A stretch of 64,000 nt of DNA from REEB52 sp964626905. Its GTDB lineage: Bacteria > Chlamydiota > Chlamydiia > Chlamydiales > SM23-39. The stretch is from positions 372,001 to 436,000 of the forward strand of contig CAZVHA010000001.1 in NCBI GenBank assembly GCA_964626905.1. Reading direction: 5' to 3'. The position numbers were made by a program, and so were the translations under genes. The notes below the pieces were generated by a model, which had not been told where the DNA came from, did no database searches, and saw nothing but the letters and a program-made list of their open reading frames with translations. This document shows positions 1-7,502 of this stretch, piece after piece; positions within the stretch are counted from its first letter, which is position 1; each line of letters opens with the position of its first letter.

Positions 1-1
1 A

Positions 2-424
2 GGACTCATCTCCATGGCGATCTGCACCGTCACCGCGATCTGTTTTTTTGGCCTCCCCTTTCGAGGCTCTTACCTAGCCCTTTTGTTTGTCTCAAGTGCC
101 TTTCTTTTTTGCGCGTGCGGTTTAGGATTAATGATTTCCACTTTATCTAAACAACAATCGCTCTCATATCAAATCGCCATAGTGAGTGGATTTTTACCCG
201 CCTATATCCTCTCGGGTTTTCTCTTTGAAATTGCGAGCATGCCTTTGTGGATCCAGTGGATCACCTATCTCATTCCGGCAAGGTATTTTGTGCAAAGCTT
301 GCAGACCCTTTTTCTCGTCGGCAATGTATGGAGTCTTCTTTTGTGGAATGTCTTGCCCATGTTTGTGATAGGAGTTTTCTTTTTCTTTGTCACCGTGCAT
401 AAGTCAGCTAAGGGGTTGGATTGA
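2..424 (+). CDS. ABC-2 type transporter permease, C-terminal part (cut by window edge)
   Basis: This is the end of an inner-membrane permease of the ABC-2 family (YhhJ/YbhS-like). The reading frame is open back to the first bases, so the visible ATG at 14 is probably internal and the gene starts before the window. The visible 140 residues hold about four hydrophobic segments and the family's usual C-terminal pattern: a GLMIS-type helix with STLSKQQ, an ILSGFLFEI helix, MPLWIQWITYLIPARYF, and a last helix before a short basic tail. The next permease starts one base after the stop, so the two probably pair as a heterodimer in one exporter. The ATPase and any membrane-fusion protein would lie upstream, outside the window. 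The substrate cannot be told. Confidence 0.85.
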   Translation, partial: GLISMAICTVTAICFFGLPFRGSYLALLFVSSAFLFCACGLGLMISTLSKQQSLSYQIAIVSGFLPAYILSGFLFEIASMPLWIQWITYLIPARYFVQSLQTLFLVGNVWSLLLWNVLPMFVIGVFFFFVTVHKSAKGLD

Positions 425-1687
425 ATGTTGCTCCGCATAGTAGCGCTCATTTGGAAGGAGTTTCTGGCGGTTCTGAAAGACAAAAAGAGCCGCATTTCGA
501 TTTTGCTCCCTCCAATTATTCAACTGATTATTTTTACACCGGCGGCTACTTTGGACGTCAAAAATGTCCCTGTCGGCATTTTATCAAAAGATTCGGGGAA
601 AGAGGCTTTTGAATTGACGCAACGATTTCAAGGCTCTCCCTTTTTTAACCGGATTGTCTATCTAAAAAGCGAAGAGGAGATTCAGCCGTTCATCGATCAG
701 CAAAAAGGGGTTATGGTGGTGAGCATCGACGAGCTGTTTTCGCGGAATCTCAATGAGGAAAAAACGGCAACAGTGCAGCTCATTTTGGATGGGAGAAAAT
801 CGAATACAGCACAAATTCTCATGGGATATACAGAGGCGATCATCGAGCAATATACCGAGAGGGATTCAAAAATCGGAGTATGCCAAGGAGGCGCCCTGAA
901 TTTGAATCAAGCTCTGCTGTCGCCGAAGCAACCCAACTTGAATAAGTTGGGTGATGCAGGCGGATTCAAATTCAGTGGCTGTCCGACGTTGGCAGAACCG
1001 ATTTTTGAATCACGAGCGGTATATAATCGAGAATTTACAAAAGAGAATGCAAAACTATTCCCCCGCTTTTGGTTCAATCCAAATCTGATCTATTCTTGGT
1101 ACAATATCCCCTCGCTTGTCGCGACGCTGTCGATGCTGGCCTGTCTCATTGTCACAACGCAATCGGTCGCAAGAGAAAGGGAGCTCGGCACGTTTGATCA
1201 GCTGCTCGTCTCGCCTCTCATCCCGTTTGAAATTCTCGTGGGGAAAATTGTTCCAGGGATTGCCATTGGGATGGTGGAGGGGTCGTTTCTCATGGGGATG
1301 GGGATTCTTTTATATCAGGTCCCTTTTACCGGATCGCTTCTTCTTTTCTTTTTGAGCCTATTTGTTTTCGTCTCGGCGATTAGCGGCGTCGGCCTTTTTA
1401 TCTCGTCGCTCTCTTTTACACAGCAGCAGGCGATGCTCGGCACTTTTGTCTTCATGTTGCCATCCGTTCTCTTATCTGGCTTTGCGACCCCGATTGAAAA
1501 TATGCCGATATGGCTCCAACCGATCACCTATTTGATCCCCCTGAAATACATGCTCGTCATTTCCAAAGGTCTTTTTCTTAAGGCGATTTCAGCAAGGGTT
1601 GTTTTTCATCAAATTTGGCCGATGTGTCTTATCGCATTTTTCAACATTGTGGGGGCTGGGCTCTTTTTTAAAAGGAGGATCCAGTGA
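425..1687 (+). CDS. ABC-2 type transporter permease carrying an in-frame ~50-residue insertion
   Basis: Second ABC-2 permease (420 aa, YbhR-like), starting directly after the stop of the first. It has an N-terminal membrane anchor (about 20-45), a large periplasmic domain to about residue 215, and then five or so membrane helices with the family's IPSLVATL, RERELGTFDQLLVSP and PIWLQPITYLIPLKY motifs. Usual length is near 370 aa. The excess is residues 147-196, encoded by a palindromic DNA element (863-1012) that keeps the frame; this stretch is Gly/Asn/Pro-rich and reads like no transporter segment I know. It lies in the periplasmic domain, so the transporter may still fold. The outer-membrane factor gene overlaps its stop by 4 nt (GTGA), which makes this a tripartite drug or lipid exporter. 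Confidence 0.88.
   Translation: MLLRIVALIWKEFLAVLKDKKSRISILLPPIIQLIIFTPAATLDVKNVPVGILSKDSGKEAFELTQRFQGSPFFNRIVYLKSEEEIQPFIDQQKGVMVVSIDELFSRNLNEEKTATVQLILDGRKSNTAQILMGYTEAIIEQYTERDSKIGVCQGGALNLNQALLSPKQPNLNKLGDAGGFKFSGCPTLAEPIFESRAVYNREFTKENAKLFPRFWFNPNLIYSWYNIPSLVATLSMLACLIVTTQSVARERELGTFDQLLVSPLIPFEILVGKIVPGIAIGMVEGSFLMGMGILLYQVPFTGSLLLFFLSLFVFVSAISGVGLFISSLSFTQQQAMLGTFVFMLPSVLLSGFATPIENMPIWLQPITYLIPLKYMLVISKGLFLKAISARVVFHQIWPMCLIAFFNIVGAGLFFKRRIQ
863..1012. repeat. Palindromic element inserted in frame in a permease gene
   Basis: The 14-bp end GATTCAAAAATCGG (863-876) is repeated as its exact reverse complement at 998-1011. Inside, a second arm (about 881-908 against 961-992) pairs imperfectly, and the centre (931-952) is a perfect 9-bp stem with a 4-nt loop. 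With one extra base the insert is 150 bp, exactly 50 codons, and opens on a codon boundary of the host gene. I see no clear target-site duplication. It resembles in concept the protein-coding palindromic elements of Rickettsia; that comparison is by architecture only. Confidence 0.8.
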
Positions 1688-3165
1688 AGCGCCTGTTTCT
1701 TCTCCCTTTTCTTTTTTTTGGATCTTGCATGATGGGACCCAACTACACTGCGCCTGAAATTGCGATCAAAGAGGCATGGGTGGTGGGCCGGGGCAGTGAA
1801 GAGGAGATTGTTTCTGATTGGTGGAATCTTTTTGATGAGCCGCTACTCACACAAATCATCGAAAAAGGGGTGATTTTCAACAAAGATATTTTGGCAGCTG
1901 AGGCCAATATTTTGCAGGCAATTGCCCTCAAACAGGTCGCCGCCTCCAATCTTTTCCCCCAAATTGGCGCCGATTTGAGTGCAACGAAGACCTATTTTAG
2001 TAAAAATGGGCCCCTATTTGCCATTGGCCCAGCTGCCGGGAGTGCAACCGGCGCCGTTTCGACGACGACAGGGCTCCCCTTTGCGATCCAAACGCCGCAA
2101 ATCCAAAATCTTTTCAACGCCCTTTTCGATGTCTCTTGGCAGATCGATCTTTTTGGCAAAACGCGCCGCGGTGTCGAGGCGGCCGTTGCAAGCATCGAAA
2201 GCGCGATCGATGAGAAAAATGGGATGCTGCTCGTCGTGATGTCTGAAATTGCCCGCACTTACATGCAGCTGAGGAGCAGTCAAACGCTCGCCCTCCTCGC
2301 AGAAGAAAATTTGGCCCTTCTTGAAAAAAAGGGGGAAATTCTCCTCAAAAGCCTCAAGGCTGGCTACATCAATCAACTCGATTACGAAGCCATTGGGGAC
2401 GAAATTGCGAGTGCAAAAGCACTCCTCCCGCCCCTCATCGCAGAGTGCTATCAATCGATTTACGCCCTTTCCGTTCTCACAGGAGAGCCGCCCGAAACCC
2501 TTTTGCCAACCTTGCTCCCTCCCCGCGAGATGCCCTCATTGCCGAAAACCATCGCTTTGGGAATCCGCTCTGAGGTGTTGAAAAGAAGACCTGACGTCCG
2601 CTCGGCGGAAAGAAAACTCGCCGCCGCCACTGCCAACATCGGAGTCGCGGTGGCCTCTTTTTTCCCAGCCATTACCCTTTATGGCGACGGGGGGCTTCAA
2701 TCGCTGCAATTCAACAATTTATTCAATTGGCAAAGTAGAACTTGGGATTATGGGGGCGGTGTGATGACGCCCATCTATCAAGGGGGGCTCCTTTTTGGCC
2801 AATTGCACGCATCCCAAGCGGCCCGCACCTTCGCCGCTGCCAATTATGAGCAAGTCGTCCTCTCGGCTCTCCAAGAGGCCGAACGGTACATCATGAGCTA
2901 TCATCAAGATATGAAAAAACTCGAAAGTCTCGAAATCTCTTTGCAAAAACGAAAAAGACTCGTCTTTCTCACTGAGGCGCGCGTCGAGGTGGGACTCACC
3001 GATCAGATGCAACTCATCGATATGCAAAGAGAGTTCATCGCGGCAGAAGAGACCTACACGAGTGGTGTGACCCAATCGCTTTATGATCTCATCTCCTTAT
3101 ATAAATCTCTTGGAGGGGGGTGGAATGCGGAAGAGGAAGCTTGCGAAAATGGGGAGAAATCCTAG
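1684..3165 (+). CDS. Outer-membrane efflux factor, NodT/OprM-type lipoprotein
   Basis: Outer-membrane channel component of a tripartite exporter (493 aa). The GTG start overlaps the preceding permease stop. The N-terminus is a lipoprotein signal with lipobox FGSC (Cys15), followed by the GPNYTAPE motif typical of the NodT/OprM family. Two OEP repeats follow, each with long helices and a beta-hairpin; family motifs include WQIDLFGKTRRGVEAA, KRRPDVRSAERKLAAATANIG and the C-terminal DLISLYKSLGGGW. Length and ending are normal for the family. It is the last gene of the efflux operon, and an antisense F-box gene overlaps its last 77 bp. Confidence 0.93.
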   Translation: MKRLFLLPFLFFGSCMMGPNYTAPEIAIKEAWVVGRGSEEEIVSDWWNLFDEPLLTQIIEKGVIFNKDILAAEANILQAIALKQVAASNLFPQIGADLSATKTYFSKNGPLFAIGPAAGSATGAVSTTTGLPFAIQTPQIQNLFNALFDVSWQIDLFGKTRRGVEAAVASIESAIDEKNGMLLVVMSEIARTYMQLRSSQTLALLAEENLALLEKKGEILLKSLKAGYINQLDYEAIGDEIASAKALLPPLIAECYQSIYALSVLTGEPPETLLPTLLPPREMPSLPKTIALGIRSEVLKRRPDVRSAERKLAAATANIGVAVASFFPAITLYGDGGLQSLQFNNLFNWQSRTWDYGGGVMTPIYQGGLLFGQLHASQAARTFAAANYEQVVLSALQEAERYIMSYHQDMKKLESLEISLQKRKRLVFLTEARVEVGLTDQMQLIDMQREFIAAEETYTSGVTQSLYDLISLYKSLGGGWNAEEEACENGEKS

Positions 3166-3775
3166 AGACCACTTTTACATATTCCGTCAAACCCAATTCC
3201 TTAAGATTGGGAGGAAGATTTTCAACAAATCCGTCGCCACCGATCTGATCACACCAGTAAAGATACAAAGAGACAATGGATCGGGGCAACTGTTTTAGCC
3301 CTTCATTCGTAAATCCATCGCAAGAGCATAAGTTTATGACTTGAAGAGATTTGAAGCGCCCCATTTGTGTAAAACCCTGATCTGTGATTTTTTTACACCA
3401 ATGCAAGTGGAGAATGTTCAGCTTCGGAAATTGGTCCGCAATTTTTTTTAACCCCTCATCATCGATATCAGAGCCAGCAAAGTCTAACTCTTTGAGCCTA
3501 TCCGAATGAAATTCGGGCCATTTTCTGATCATTCTTTTCCAATCAGCAAAGTTAAGTTTTGTTTGACGGCTCTTTACAAACAAAAGATCTTCTGCCGCAA
3601 CTAAAGATTTGCACACTTGTGTCAAATGGGCGTAATCTTCGACACTCAAAAACCCGAGGATTTCAAAAGCATAAGGAGACACTTTGCCTTCCAAATTTGA
3701 AATAGAGTGTAAATTAAAGAGTGAGACCAAATTCATGGAGGGATCAGTATGAATGACTATCGAACTGTTTTTCAA
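3089..3775 (-). CDS. F-box protein with cysteine-containing leucine-rich repeats (effector candidate)
   Basis: A 228-aa protein with eukaryote-like architecture. Residues about 33-70 look like an F-box (AFEILGFLSVEDYAHLTQVCK, then a hydrophobic tail). From about 90 there are four leucine-rich repeats of the FBXL/AMN1 type with the LHWCKKITDQGF, NLCSCDGFTNEGL and LYWCDQIGGDGF pattern. In eukaryotes such proteins are substrate receptors of SCF ubiquitin ligases; an intracellular bacterium would use one in the host cytosol, which is inference. The start chosen is a TTG at 3775, overlapping the upstream gene's stop by 4 nt; an in-frame ATG lies at 3736. The last ~25 residues leave the repeat pattern and are read antisense to the efflux gene, so the C-terminus may be a read-through tail. 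Confidence 0.72.
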   Translation of the reverse strand: MKNSSIVIHTDPSMNLVSLFNLHSISNLEGKVSPYAFEILGFLSVEDYAHLTQVCKSLVAAEDLLFVKSRQTKLNFADWKRMIRKWPEFHSDRLKELDFAGSDIDDEGLKKIADQFPKLNILHLHWCKKITDQGFTQMGRFKSLQVINLCSCDGFTNEGLKQLPRSIVSLYLYWCDQIGGDGFVENLPPNLKELGLTEYVKVVSRISPHFRKLPLPHSTPLQEIYIRR

Positions 3776-4221
3776 CTAAAAAAGGAGAAAAAATCACAAT
3801 TTCTCGATTGGGGATGGGGAGATTGTCTCCCTTCTAACTCGGTAGTTTTGTTTTCAGAGTCTGGCGATGAACGCCCTTCTTCTGACGGAAAGGCAAATAA
3901 ATCAAAAAACTTTTCTGTTTGGAATAAACTTTCATTGTCTTCAAAGGCTTCTAAAGCCAAATAGATCACCTTCATTTGCGACTCCTTCAAAGAAGGGATA
4001 AGATCTTCCCCAAGACTACTTCCCTCTTCTGCAATTACATTCAAACATTCTACGATCCTCGCATCTTTAGTTAATGAAGCTTGCATTTTTAGAATCGCTT
4101 GCAAATAGTTGCAGGCATTTTCAAAAATCAGGGATAAATCCTTTGGGTTTTGAAGACGAGATAATTTTAAAATATTCTCCCATTCTTTAACGGAAGGGGC
4201 TTTATTTATTTCACACGCCAT
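3772..4221 (-). CDS. Hypothetical protein, first gene of the F-box operon
   Basis: A 149-aa soluble, acidic, largely helical protein that I do not recognise. There is no signal peptide or membrane segment. The N-terminal ~110 residues are Leu- and Glu-rich and could form a helical bundle. The C-terminal ~35 residues are polar with Ser, Pro and Arg and look disordered. It starts at an ATG after a good sigma70-type promoter and overlaps the F-box/LRR gene by 4 nt, so the two are probably translated together. A partner or chaperone role for the F-box protein is only a guess from this coupling. Confidence 0.6.
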   Translation of the reverse strand: MACEINKAPSVKEWENILKLSRLQNPKDLSLIFENACNYLQAILKMQASLTKDARIVECLNVIAEEGSSLGEDLIPSLKESQMKVIYLALEAFEDNESLFQTEKFFDLFAFPSEEGRSSPDSENKTTELEGRQSPHPQSRNCDFFSFFS

Positions 4222-4244
4222 AATTAGTATAATTTTTAATTTAA

Positions 4245-4273
4245 ATTATACAGATAATAGCAATTAAAATCAA
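4245..4273 (-). promoter_or_regulatory. Sigma70-type promoter for the F-box operon
   Basis: On the minus strand TTGATT (4273-4268) and TATAAT (4250-4245) are separated by exactly 17 bp in a very AT-rich gap. The ATG of the first gene lies 24 bp downstream of the -10 box. No other gene needs this signal. Confidence 0.65.
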
Positions 4274-4304
4274 ACAAATATAACGAAATAGAAGGGGTTC
4301 TTGA

Positions 4305-5006
4305 CTATTGCCAATTCATGGGGATAGCGACGAGTTTAGCCCGTGCGTGCACCGATTTAGGGATTACGTAGTGGACCGAGTATTTGGAAAAGACTTTTTT
4401 TAAGGCGGGGCGAACATACTCATGGGAGCAGTATTTATCCCCGTAAAAATCGTGAGGGATATCACTTCTTCCAGGGACTTGAATATCGTCGATGACGATG
4501 ATGCAATTATCCCGATGAGTTTTCGCGATCTCTTCCAACTCGCCGAGAAGTGGCCAATAGTCCTCCCAGTGCGCGTCCAAATAAAATATGATCGCTCTAT
4601 CGGCAAGTGTTGGGAGGATTCTATTCAGGACCTCTTCAGAATTTCCCAGGTGGCAGCGAACATTTTGACTTCCGCTGAACATGTAGGTGGCTCCCCTAAA
4701 CAAGGATTCAGAGACCTCAATGGTGTAAACCCGTTTAAATATCTGAGAGAAGAGAGTCGTGGTGGCACCTCGGAAAGTACCCGTTTCAACGACCGTATCG
4801 ATTTGATACTGCCGCTTTAGGTATCTGAAAAAAGAAGACAATTCGGGCGCCCCATTGAATGCATCTGATAACGCGAGCAACTTGGGGGACGAGTATTCAG
4901 CAAACTGATTCGAACTTTTTTTAAAATCGATCACCTCTCTCAACGCAGGCTGCGCAGAAAAGAGAGGAAACCCGAGCAGAACAAAAAAAAGCCAGCAGAA
5001 CCGCAT
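4305..5006 (-). CDS. SAM-dependent methyltransferase-like protein with a signal peptide
   Basis: A 233-aa protein. The ATG at 5006 is chosen because GGAGG lies 7-8 nt before it. Residues 1-18 are a typical Sec signal (basic start, FFVLLGFPLF, FSAQ cleavage region). The mature part looks like a class I methyltransferase fold: VVETGTFRGATT as the SAM-binding loop, YTIEVSE as the acidic strand end, a FYLDAHWEDY stretch and IIVIDDIQ. Similar proteins occur in sugar- and phenol-O-methyltransferase families. The export signal is odd because SAM is cytosolic; the protein may be secreted to the host or anchored facing the cytosol. It is transcribed alone, divergent from the Cys-rich pair. Confidence 0.7.
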   Translation of the reverse strand: MRFCWLFFVLLGFPLFSAQPALREVIDFKKSSNQFAEYSSPKLLALSDAFNGAPELSSFFRYLKRQYQIDTVVETGTFRGATTTLFSQIFKRVYTIEVSESLFRGATYMFSGSQNVRCHLGNSEEVLNRILPTLADRAIIFYLDAHWEDYWPLLGELEEIAKTHRDNCIIVIDDIQVPGRSDIPHDFYGDKYCSHEYVRPALKKVFSKYSVHYVIPKSVHARAKLVAIPMNWQ

Positions 5007-5076
5007 ACTTCCTCCATCCAAGCTAATGAAATAAATACTTTACCATTTTTAGAAAAATTTACTACAGGAAAATCGG

Positions 5077-5106
5077 TTGACGGTAGGATATCTTCTTGTG
5101 TATCCT
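5077..5106 (+). promoter_or_regulatory. Promoter of the first Cys-rich paralogue
   Basis: TTGACG (5077-5082), an 18-bp spacer, then TATCCT (5101-5106), 30 bp before the ATG at 5137. Nearly the same block (TTGACGGTAGGATATCTTCT) recurs at 5759, before the second paralogue, which supports a functional promoter kept after duplication. Confidence 0.55.
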
Positions 5107-5136
5107 CGTCCCCTAGGATTTTTACGAGATGAGAAT

Positions 5137-5742
5137 ATGAGTCAACCAGTACCTCCTGCACAACCGCGCTATTCTCCTGATGTAGACCGAGAGTTTGCAG
5201 CGTTGAATCGAAAGGCCTGCCTTTGCAAATTAGCGACTAAAGTGACAGGGTGCATCTGTCTTCCGTTGACTTATGCTTGCGGTTGTATTTCATGCGGCTG
5301 CTGGTCTTACTGCACTTATTTGTGTGGCGATGATTGTTGTGCCACTGAACGGGATGAACGCCACCCTGAGACACACAAGTTTTATTCACATTGGTCATCT
5401 ATGAATACTTGCACCTCATTGGCTCGACTTCCACCAAAAGATTACTGCGAGCGAATTAGCCAAATTTGGGATCCTTGTGTTTGTTTGATCTGTTGTGCGA
5501 CTGAGACCCCTCAGCATTACCTCAATTCTAAAGATCAAGCCCGGTGGGAGAAACTTTACTTACCTCATAAAAACAATCCAATTTATCTGACTCTAGACCT
5601 CGCAAGAGAAGGCTTTTTAAAAAGAGGGATTGATGAACCGGAACTTTTGGATCTAATTAGCAGCTATTTCCCAAAGTTTGAAGGACTGAAACCACCTCCT
5701 CGCGAATCTTTTCCGATTCCCTATAGAGACCCGACTTGGTAA
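5137..5742 (+). CDS. Cysteine-rich protein, tandem paralogue 1
   Basis: A 201-aa protein of no family I recognise. The ATG at 5137 is chosen because the same MSQPV start and promoter spacing occur in the neighbouring copy. A central block (about 25-75) is packed with Cys in a weakly hydrophobic context (ACLCKLATKVTGCICLPLTY, then CGCISCGCWSYC), followed by CVCLICCATETPQHYL near 130-145. It could bind metal, be palmitoylated at the Cys clusters in a host cell, or insert in a membrane. The C-terminal ~40 residues are Pro-rich and polar. It is adjacent to a shorter copy of itself; both probably arose by a ~680-bp tandem duplication. Confidence 0.65.
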   Translation: MSQPVPPAQPRYSPDVDREFAALNRKACLCKLATKVTGCICLPLTYACGCISCGCWSYCTYLCGDDCCATERDERHPETHKFYSHWSSMNTCTSLARLPPKDYCERISQIWDPCVCLICCATETPQHYLNSKDQARWEKLYLPHKNNPIYLTLDLAREGFLKRGIDEPELLDLISSYFPKFEGLKPPPRESFPIPYRDPTW

Positions 5743-5758
5743 CCGAAGACAAAGGTAC

Positions 5759-5788
5759 TTGACGGTAGGATATCTTCTGGTGTATCTT
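5759..5788 (+). promoter_or_regulatory. Promoter of the second Cys-rich paralogue
   Basis: TTGACG (5759-5764), an 18-bp spacer and TATCTT (5783-5788) stand 32 bp before the ATG at 5821. The block is the duplicated version of the one at 5077. Confidence 0.55.
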
Positions 5789-5820
5789 TGCCCCTCAAGA
5801 TTTTTTCCTCGGAGGAAAAT

Positions 5821-6339
5821 ATGAGTCAACCAGTCTCCTCTACACAATCACAATCGAGCTATCTCCCTGACCTGGATCAAGCATTCGATGCGTTGAATCG
5901 AAAAGCCTGCCTTTGTAAATTAGCGACTAAAGTGACAGGATGCATCTGTCTTCCGGTGACTTATGCCTGTTGTTGTATTACACACGGCTGTATTGGCAAT
6001 TGCTCAGGGGAGCGCCACCCCGAGACACACAAGCTCTATTCAAAGTTTTCATCTGTGGAGACCTGTGTCTTATCGGCTCGACTTCCACCAAAAACTTGCT
6101 CCGGTCGGATTTCCCAAATCTGGGATCCTTGTGTTTGCTTGATCTGTTGCGCAGATGAAACCGCTGAACATTACCTCAGTTCTGAAGATCAAAGACAGTG
6201 GACAGAACTTCACTTATCTCATCAAAGAAATCAAACTTATCTGGCTATAAGCAGCGCAAAAAAAGGATCTGAACCCCCCGCTCGAGAAGAGATTCCCTAT
6301 GTATGGGCGGCTGGCGACAGGGCGGGACTTCTTCATTAG
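5821..6339 (+). CDS. Cysteine-rich protein, tandem paralogue 2
   Basis: A 172-aa paralogue of the preceding gene. It starts at ATG 5821 with a strong GGAGG 5 nt before it. Shared blocks are LNRKACLCKLATKVTGCICL, the HPETHK..YS segment, the SARLPPKT segment and ISQIWDPCVCLICCADET. It has lost several residues from the Cys-rich middle (CCCITHGCIGNC) and has a shorter, different C-terminus. The retention of all shared Cys pairs suggests that they matter. It ends 10 bp before the stop of the convergent barrel genes. Function unknown; chlamydia-specific effector or envelope protein are both possible. Confidence 0.65.
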   Translation: MSQPVSSTQSQSSYLPDLDQAFDALNRKACLCKLATKVTGCICLPVTYACCCITHGCIGNCSGERHPETHKLYSKFSSVETCVLSARLPPKTCSGRISQIWDPCVCLICCADETAEHYLSSEDQRQWTELHLSHQRNQTYLAISSAKKGSEPPAREEIPYVWAAGDRAGLLH

Positions 6340-6349
6340 TATTTTCCCT

Positions 6350-7489
6350 CTAGAAATCAAAACGGCCAGAGACGTTGACGCCTTGGATGCCGAGATCTCC
6401 GTTGACATAGGGGCCCATCCCTTGCGCATTATCAATGTAGAAAAAGTTGACAAGCTGATTTTGATCAAACCATTGGATCATCTCGTAACCTGCGCTGAAC
6501 TGCAAATGCCAACGGTCGGGACAAAGGAACATTTCCCATTTTAGACCAACGCCCAGTTCAAACCCTAAGGCATTATTGAAATAGCGATCCCGTTCCGAAA
6601 ACAGGTCTCTGACAGGGGCACTTGTCGTCTGGGCAATTTCTTGGATCATGAATCTTCCATAAAGAAAAGAGGCCGAAGTATTGGCGTATAAACTCCAATC
6701 TCTCAGAAAATGCCAGGAGGTCTTTAATCCCGGATGGATCCCCCACCCGTTGAATAGATTTTTACCAGTAAAGCTTACATTGGGAACCGCAGATGTTCCG
6801 TCGTGAAAAGCACCATTTTGATACTTTGCGTGCAAACTTTGGTGGATGAAAGCACCTCGCATCCCTAAAAAGGGCTCGAAAACGATCGATTTGACGGCAA
6901 ACGAAGCCCTTGCCAGATCGAGATCGATCGTGTTGTAGTTGAATTTCCACTTCGCACTCGCATCTCGAGCGTTGTAGGTCCCCGCCAAAAATCCAAAGGG
7001 CATCCAAATCCCAAAGTTTGAATTTGAAGTGAGGTTGGGAACAGAAACACTGCCTGTGGATTCATTTTTAAGGTGAGTCCAAGAGAGGAAAAGATCCCAG
7101 TGATCCATTGGAGAATGGTACCCAACTCCGAGGCGCAACCCCGGAGACCACTCAAAATCGACATCGTGGAGCCGCCCATTGGGAATGGGGGTGGAGCGGA
7201 TCAGATTGTCGGCTGAAATAGGGGGTTCGTCTTCGGGAAAAGTCCAAGCAAAAGTGAGCCCATCGACAGTCGCTTGCAAATAGAGGAGATCGGCCAAGAA
7301 AAAGACCCCATGATCGGGCTCAAGAAAAAAGGGAGGTCTGTAGCCGCTCGGTTGCCCCTCGTCGTTATACACCGCCAAACAGGGGGCCACTTCAGCCTTC
7401 TGCCCACAAGGATAAGGGGACGTCCCACAGAACCCCGTGTTCAGGCTCGCCACCGCGAGGGCAAAAACTAAAAAAACTCGATTGCTCAT
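6350..7489 (-). CDS. MOMP-like outer-membrane beta-barrel protein, copy 3 of a tandem triplet
   Basis: A 379-aa outer-membrane porin-like protein with a signal peptide (VFLVFALAVASLNTGFCG) and a C-terminal Phe preceded by alternating residues (NVSGRFDF), as expected for BAM-inserted barrels. Internal motifs fit the Legionella major outer-membrane family (PF05150): HWDLFLSWTHLKN, AKWKFNYNTIDLDLARASF, PFLGMRGAFIHQSLHA, and a SLYANTSASFLYGRF strand. In chlamydiae outside Chlamydiaceae, similar proteins replace or accompany MOMP. It lies 13 bp after the stop of the next barrel gene and is the last of three in the operon. Passive solute uptake and surface structure are the likely roles. Confidence 0.82.
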   Translation of the reverse strand: MSNRVFLVFALAVASLNTGFCGTSPYPCGQKAEVAPCLAVYNDEGQPSGYRPPFFLEPDHGVFFLADLLYLQATVDGLTFAWTFPEDEPPISADNLIRSTPIPNGRLHDVDFEWSPGLRLGVGYHSPMDHWDLFLSWTHLKNESTGSVSVPNLTSNSNFGIWMPFGFLAGTYNARDASAKWKFNYNTIDLDLARASFAVKSIVFEPFLGMRGAFIHQSLHAKYQNGAFHDGTSAVPNVSFTGKNLFNGWGIHPGLKTSWHFLRDWSLYANTSASFLYGRFMIQEIAQTTSAPVRDLFSERDRYFNNALGFELGVGLKWEMFLCPDRWHLQFSAGYEMIQWFDQNQLVNFFYIDNAQGMGPYVNGDLGIQGVNVSGRFDF

Positions 7490-7502
7490 TCAAATCCTCA
7501 AA

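Noticed and set aside
855..1020. Target-site duplication around the in-frame palindrome
   Set aside because: Flanks are only loosely alike (CGAGAGG and CGAGCGG); no convincing direct repeat.
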